Of a DNA stretch of 10,292 nucleotides, positions 6,819-10,292 are shown piece by piece (the stretch's first letter is position 1; each line of letters starts with the position of its first letter). The translations under genes were made by a program, and so were the position numbers. A model generated the notes under the pieces. The model was not told the origin of the DNA. It saw nothing but the letters and a program-made list of their open reading frames with translations, and ran no database searches. Origin of the DNA: Hydrogenophaga sp. (GTDB lineage: Bacteria > Pseudomonadota > Gammaproteobacteria > Burkholderiales > Burkholderiaceae_C); assembly GCA_020047875.1 (NCBI GenBank), contig JAIFNE010000218.1:1-10292 (forward strand). Direction: 5' to 3'.

Positions 6819-6912
6819 ACAAAGCCCTGCAAGTTTCTTCACGCGCTGGCGCGGGCAATGTGGCCTACACTGATTTTTCCAGTCCCTCCGGCGCGCACCG
6901 CCCCCACCCGCC

Positions 6913-8415
6913 ATGAACGCACCCAGCAGCCCCGTTGAGTCCACCCAGATCGCACGCAGCGCGCGCCAGGCCGAGGTGGTGACCGCGCTCCGCTCGGCGC
7001 TGCCCGAGCACGCCCTGCTCTGGCAGACCGAGGACACGGTGCCGTACGAATGCGATGGCCTCACCGCCTACCGGGAGCGCCCCCTGGTGGTGGCCCTGCC
7101 CGAAACCGAAGCCCAGGTGGCTTCGGTGCTGAAGACCTGCCACCGCCTCGGTGTGCCGGTGGTGGCCCGTGGCGCGGGCACTGGGCTTTCCGGCGGCGCC
7201 ACACCCCACGCGATGGGCGTCACGCTGTCGCTGGCCAAGTTCAACCGCATCCTGGCCATCGACCCACGCGCCCGCACGGCGGTGGTGCAAGGCGGCGTGC
7301 GCAACCTCGCGATCAGCGAGGCGGCCGCGCCGCACGGCCTGTACTACGCGCCCGACCCGAGCAGCCAGATTGCCTGCACCATCGGCGGCAACGTGGCCGA
7401 AAACTCGGGTGGCGTGCACTGCCTGAAATACGGGCTGACGGTACACAACGTGCTGCAGGTGCGCGGCCTGACCATGGAGGGCGACCCGATCACCTTCGGC
7501 GGCGAGGCGCTGGACACGCCCGGCCTGGACCTGCTCTCGCTGGTGATCGGCAGCGAAGGCATGCTCGCGGTCACCACCGAAGTCACGGTCAAGCTCGTAC
7601 CCAAGCCGATGCTGGCGCGCTGCATCATGGCCAGCTTCGACGACATTCAGAAAGCCGGCGACGCGGTGGCCAGCGTGATTGCCGCCGGCATCATCCCGGC
7701 CGGCCTGGAAATGATGGACAAGCCCATGACGGCGGCGGTGGAGGGCTTCGTGCACGCGGGCTACGACCTCGAAGCCGCGGCCATCCTGCTGTGCGAGAGC
7801 GACGGCACGCCGGAAGAGGTGGAAGAAGAAATTGGCCGCATGAGCGCGGTGCTGCGGGCGTGCGGCGCCACGGCCATTGCGGTCAGCAAAGACGAGGCGG
7901 AGCGCCTGCGTTTCTGGAGCGGTCGCAAGAACGCCTTCCCGGCGTCGGGCCGCATCAGCCCGGACTACATGTGCATGGACTCCACCATTCCGCGCAAGCG
8001 TCTGGCCGAGCTGCTGATCGCCATCGGCGAGATGGAAAAGAAATACCAGCTGCGCTGCGCCAACGTGTTTCACGCGGGCGACGGCAACCTGCACCCGCTG
8101 ATTCTTTTTGACGCCAATGACCCCGATCAGCTGCACCGCTGCGAGCTGTTTGGTGCCGACATTCTGGAAACCAGCGTCGCCATGGGTGGCACCGTCACTG
8201 GCGAACACGGGGTTGGGGTGGAAAAACTTAACAGCATGTGCGTGCAGTTTTCCGCCGCCGAAAACGCCTTGATGTTTGGCGTGAAGCGCGCTTTTGATAC
8301 CAAAGAGCTACTGAACCCCGGCAAGGTGATTCCCACACTGCAACGATGTGCTGAATACGGCAAGATGTTGGTGCGTGGGGGCCGTCTGGCCCACCCTGAT
8401 CTGCCCCGTTTTTGA
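6913..8415 (+). CDS. glcD: GlcD-type FAD-linked oxidase (glycolate oxidase subunit / D-2-hydroxyacid dehydrogenase)
   Basis: The 500-residue flavoprotein oxidises a 2-hydroxyacid such as glycolate or D-lactate to the keto acid. The VAO/PCMH FAD-binding domain (~52-230) has VPVVARGAGTGLSGGATP (81-98), PDPSSQIACTIGGNVAENSGG (148-167) and VIGSEGMLAVTTEVTVKL (211-228). The C-terminal FAD-oxidase domain (~240-475) has the metal/substrate motif NVFHAGDGNLHPLILFD (384-400, His387 and His394), GTVTGEHGVGVEKL (426-439) and the terminal LNPGKV (467-472). Length and motifs fit GlcD. glcE and glcF, usually next to glcD, are absent on both sides, so it might act alone as a D-2-hydroxyacid dehydrogenase. 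No Shine-Dalgarno sequence precedes ATG 6913; TACACT (6866-6871) is a weak -10 candidate. Confidence 0.88.
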   Translation: MNAPSSPVESTQIARSARQAEVVTALRSALPEHALLWQTEDTVPYECDGLTAYRERPLVVALPETEAQVASVLKTCHRLGVPVVARGAGTGLSGGATPHAMGVTLSLAKFNRILAIDPRARTAVVQGGVRNLAISEAAAPHGLYYAPDPSSQIACTIGGNVAENSGGVHCLKYGLTVHNVLQVRGLTMEGDPITFGGEALDTPGLDLLSLVIGSEGMLAVTTEVTVKLVPKPMLARCIMASFDDIQKAGDAVASVIAAGIIPAGLEMMDKPMTAAVEGFVHAGYDLEAAAILLCESDGTPEEVEEEIGRMSAVLRACGATAIAVSKDEAERLRFWSGRKNAFPASGRISPDYMCMDSTIPRKRLAELLIAIGEMEKKYQLRCANVFHAGDGNLHPLILFDANDPDQLHRCELFGADILETSVAMGGTVTGEHGVGVEKLNSMCVQFSAAENALMFGVKRAFDTKELLNPGKVIPTLQRCAEYGKMLVRGGRLAHPDLPRF

Positions 8416-8452
8416 CGGGCATCTGTCACGCAGGGCGCTGGCTGGAGTGGTG

Positions 8453-8458
8453 TAAAGT
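8453..8458 (+). promoter_or_regulatory. Possible -10 element for the PAS sensor gene (near-leaderless)
   Basis: TAAAGT ends 8 nt before ATG 8467, so transcription could start at or near the start codon. The 51-bp gap after glcD has no clear -35 at the right spacing; TTGACG (8412-8417) is 35 nt away, which is too far. Confidence 0.3.
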
Positions 8459-8466
8459 GGCAAGAG

Positions 8467-10292
8467 ATGAGTGCTACACAACCCCTTAGCGCCAGCCTGC
8501 GCGCCCAATCCTCAGCCCCGCCACAAGGGGCGGGGGAGCTTGCGCGATTGCGTGAAGAAATTGCGGAACTGCAGTCGGAGAATGTCCACCTCAGGCAATC
8601 CCTGGCCAAAGCGCTGTGCGCCAGGGAAAACCAGGCGCCCTCACCGTCGGACTCCGGCCTCCCGATCCAGTTTGCCTGGAACGACGAGAGTGTCCTGCCC
8701 GGCCAGGCCAAGGTCACTTACCAGGAGTTGATCGGTGCGTTGAGCAACGTGTTCCCGATCGGTGTTTTTCGTATCGACGCAGCGGGTTTACTGACCGGGG
8801 TCGACGACAACCTGCAGTGCATTTTTGGTCTGGAACTGTCCGAGTTTTCCCAGTTTGGCTGGCTTGCCGTGGTGCACCCCGAGGACCGGCAGCTTGCGCA
8901 GGACTGGTGGCTGGAACATGCCGTGCAGCCGAAAAGCCACCGCTTTGAGCTTCGGCTGCTGCGCCGGGACGGCCAGACCCGTCATGTGCTGGTGCGCAAC
9001 GCGCCGATGCTCGACGCTGACGGGACCCTGCAAGGGCAGTTAGGCTTCGTGCAGGACATCACCGAGTTGCGCGTACTGCAGGCCGATTCCAGGCTGAATG
9101 AGGAACTCAACCGACAGATCATCGCCAACAGCCCCGATTGCACCAAGGTGCTCGACCTGCAGGGCCGCGTCACGCAGATGACCGAGCAGGGCTGCCAGCT
9201 GGTGGAGGTGGACAACTTCGAAGATGTGCGCCACTCCGACTGGAGCACCTGGTGGCCCAACGAGGGGGAGGCGCTGGCGCGCGCGGCGCTCGAGGGTGCC
9301 GCACGCGGGGAGACCACACGCTTTGCGGCTTTCGCGCCCACTTTCAAGGGCACACCGAAGTGGTGGGACACCGCCATCAGCCCGATCCGGGACGCCGCGG
9401 GCCACCCCGTGATGCTGCTGGCCGTGTCGCGTGACATCACCGAGCTGCACCGCCAGCAAGAGGAAATTCAGACCCTGAATGAAAGCCTGGAAGCCCGGGT
9501 TCAGCTTCGCACGGAAGAACTGGCACAAGCCAACCTGCGCGTGCGGCAGGCCCTGGACGAAGCTCAGGCACTCTACAACCAGGCGCCCTGCGGTTACCAC
9601 TCATTCGACGAACAGGGGACCTACCTGCGCATCAACCAGACCGAGCTGGACTGGCTGGGTTACCGCCACGACGAGGTGGTGGGACGGCTGCGTGCGGCAG
9701 ATGTGGTCGCGCCCCAGTGCCGGGAACTGGTGCGATCGCGGCTGGAACAACTGCAACGCGGCGAGAAGCTGGAACCAGCCGAAGTTGAGATGGTTCGACG
9801 CAACGGTGAGCGGTTCCGGGTATTGGTCAGCAGCACCGCTGCCTACGACGCACAAGGGCGCATTACCCAGACCAACGGCACCGCGGTGGACATTGGCGCG
9901 CGCCAGGCTGCCGAGCAGGCGCTCTCTGCCCAGCGCGCCTTCCTGCAGGCGCTCACCGACAGCGTGCCGGTGCAGATGGCGTATTACGACCGGGATCTGA
10001 TTTGCCAGTTCGCCAACGCCAGCTACGCGCGCTGGCTCCGGCTGCCGCCACAGCAACTGGTCGGCTTGCATTTGAGCCAGGTGGCCCGCCCGGAAGATTT
10101 CGCCAGCGCCCAGGCGCATCTCCGCGCCGCGCTGGAAGGCCAAACCCAACGCTTTGAAGGGCAGCGCACCTTTCCCGATGGCACAAGCTTCTACGCCAAC
10201 ATTGAGTACACACCGTACCGGGCTGACGGCGAGGTACGAGGCATCGTCATCCAGATGGTCGACATCACCCAGCGCAAGGTGGCTGAAGACCG
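8467..10292 (+). CDS. Multi-PAS sensor protein, N-terminal part (3' partial)
   Basis: The frame is open from ATG 8467 to the right edge (608 complete codons). No transmembrane segment or signal peptide is visible, so it looks cytoplasmic. A leucine zipper (25-50: L25, L28, I32, L35, N39, L42, L46 in 3-4 spacing) is followed by four PAS domains: ~84-202 (IGVFRIDAAG, VVHPEDR, ending QDITEL), ~212-327 (SPDCTKVLDLQGRV, GTPKWWDTAISPI, ending SRDITEL), ~367-478 (YNQAPCGYHSFDEQG, GYRHDEVVGR, ending VDIGARQ) and ~489-603 (DSVPVQMAYYDRD, ending VDITQRK). A second coiled coil (~325-366) links PAS2 and PAS3. No haem or flavin ligand motif was identified. Such N-termini usually precede a histidine kinase, hybrid kinase or GGDEF/EAL output, which would lie beyond the window. 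ATG 8467 is the only suitable start; the next in-frame Met is residue 181, and AAGAG directly before it is a poor ribosome-binding site. Confidence 0.88.
   Translation, partial: MSATQPLSASLRAQSSAPPQGAGELARLREEIAELQSENVHLRQSLAKALCARENQAPSPSDSGLPIQFAWNDESVLPGQAKVTYQELIGALSNVFPIGVFRIDAAGLLTGVDDNLQCIFGLELSEFSQFGWLAVVHPEDRQLAQDWWLEHAVQPKSHRFELRLLRRDGQTRHVLVRNAPMLDADGTLQGQLGFVQDITELRVLQADSRLNEELNRQIIANSPDCTKVLDLQGRVTQMTEQGCQLVEVDNFEDVRHSDWSTWWPNEGEALARAALEGAARGETTRFAAFAPTFKGTPKWWDTAISPIRDAAGHPVMLLAVSRDITELHRQQEEIQTLNESLEARVQLRTEELAQANLRVRQALDEAQALYNQAPCGYHSFDEQGTYLRINQTELDWLGYRHDEVVGRLRAADVVAPQCRELVRSRLEQLQRGEKLEPAEVEMVRRNGERFRVLVSSTAAYDAQGRITQTNGTAVDIGARQAAEQALSAQRAFLQALTDSVPVQMAYYDRDLICQFANASYARWLRLPPQQLVGLHLSQVARPEDFASAQAHLRAALEGQTQRFEGQRTFPDGTSFYANIEYTPYRADGEVRGIVIQMVDITQRKVAED

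Noticed and set aside
6865..8208. 447-codon minus-strand frame opposite glcD
   Set aside because: It is antisense to a motif-rich glcD, shows no recognisable domain and has low-complexity composition (His/Ala/Arg-rich).
8400..8425. GCCCCGT/ACGGGC hairpin at the glcD stop as a terminator
   Set aside because: Stem is short and bulged, overlaps the stop codon and has no following T tract.
8412..8458. TTGACG with TAAAGT as a full promoter for the PAS gene
   Set aside because: The spacer is 35 nt, about twice the sigma70 optimum.
9601..10149. 182-codon minus-strand frame opposite the PAS gene
   Set aside because: The plus strand has two PAS domains with DIT-type ends here. The minus frame has no recognisable features.

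Overview
The window is GC-rich, with densely packed genes. The gene families (DUF3108, DUF3567, ChaN lipoprotein, PurU, GcvA-like LysR) and an intergenic palindromic element point to a betaproteobacterium of the Burkholderiales, most likely Comamonadaceae (Hydrogenophaga/Acidovorax-like). This assignment rests on recognising families by eye, not on a database search. No tRNA, rRNA, CRISPR array, IS element, phage gene or recognisable defence system was seen.

Layout. (1) Bases 1-1718 hold one open frame that enters from upstream. Its first ~170 residues are the effector domain of an IclR regulator. It continues without a stop into a membrane-anchored DUF3108 protein, so two normally separate genes are fused here or appear so because of one base. 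(2) A sigma70-like promoter precedes a small DUF3567 gene (1899-2183), which is followed by a palindromic repeat and a good bidirectional terminator. (3) Bases 2324-2622 on the minus strand are a decayed AbrB-type membrane protein gene with a one-base frameshift and a missing C-terminus. (4) A ChaN-type lipoprotein gene (2682-3518) runs divergently from that remnant. Its signal-peptide region can form two mutually exclusive 12-bp hairpins. (5) A class III omega-amino-acid aminotransferase (4887-3547, minus) converges on chaN and diverges from purU. (6) purU (formyl-THF deformylase) and a GcvA-like LysR gene are 3 nt apart and probably co-transcribed. (7) A strong 13-bp hairpin lies in the gap before a glcD-type FAD oxidase (6913-8415). 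(8) A large multi-PAS sensor gene (from 8467) runs off the right edge with four PAS domains visible; its output domain is outside the window.

How the genes may work together. purU, the LysR gene, the aminotransferase and glcD all touch glyoxylate/glycine/one-carbon metabolism, and GcvA-type LysR proteins classically control glycine cleavage. A shared role is an inference. The rest look like ordinary housekeeping or accessory neighbours. I found no convincing undescribed multi-gene system. The most unusual items are the IclR-membrane-DUF3108 fusion and the alternative hairpins at the start of the chaN-type gene.
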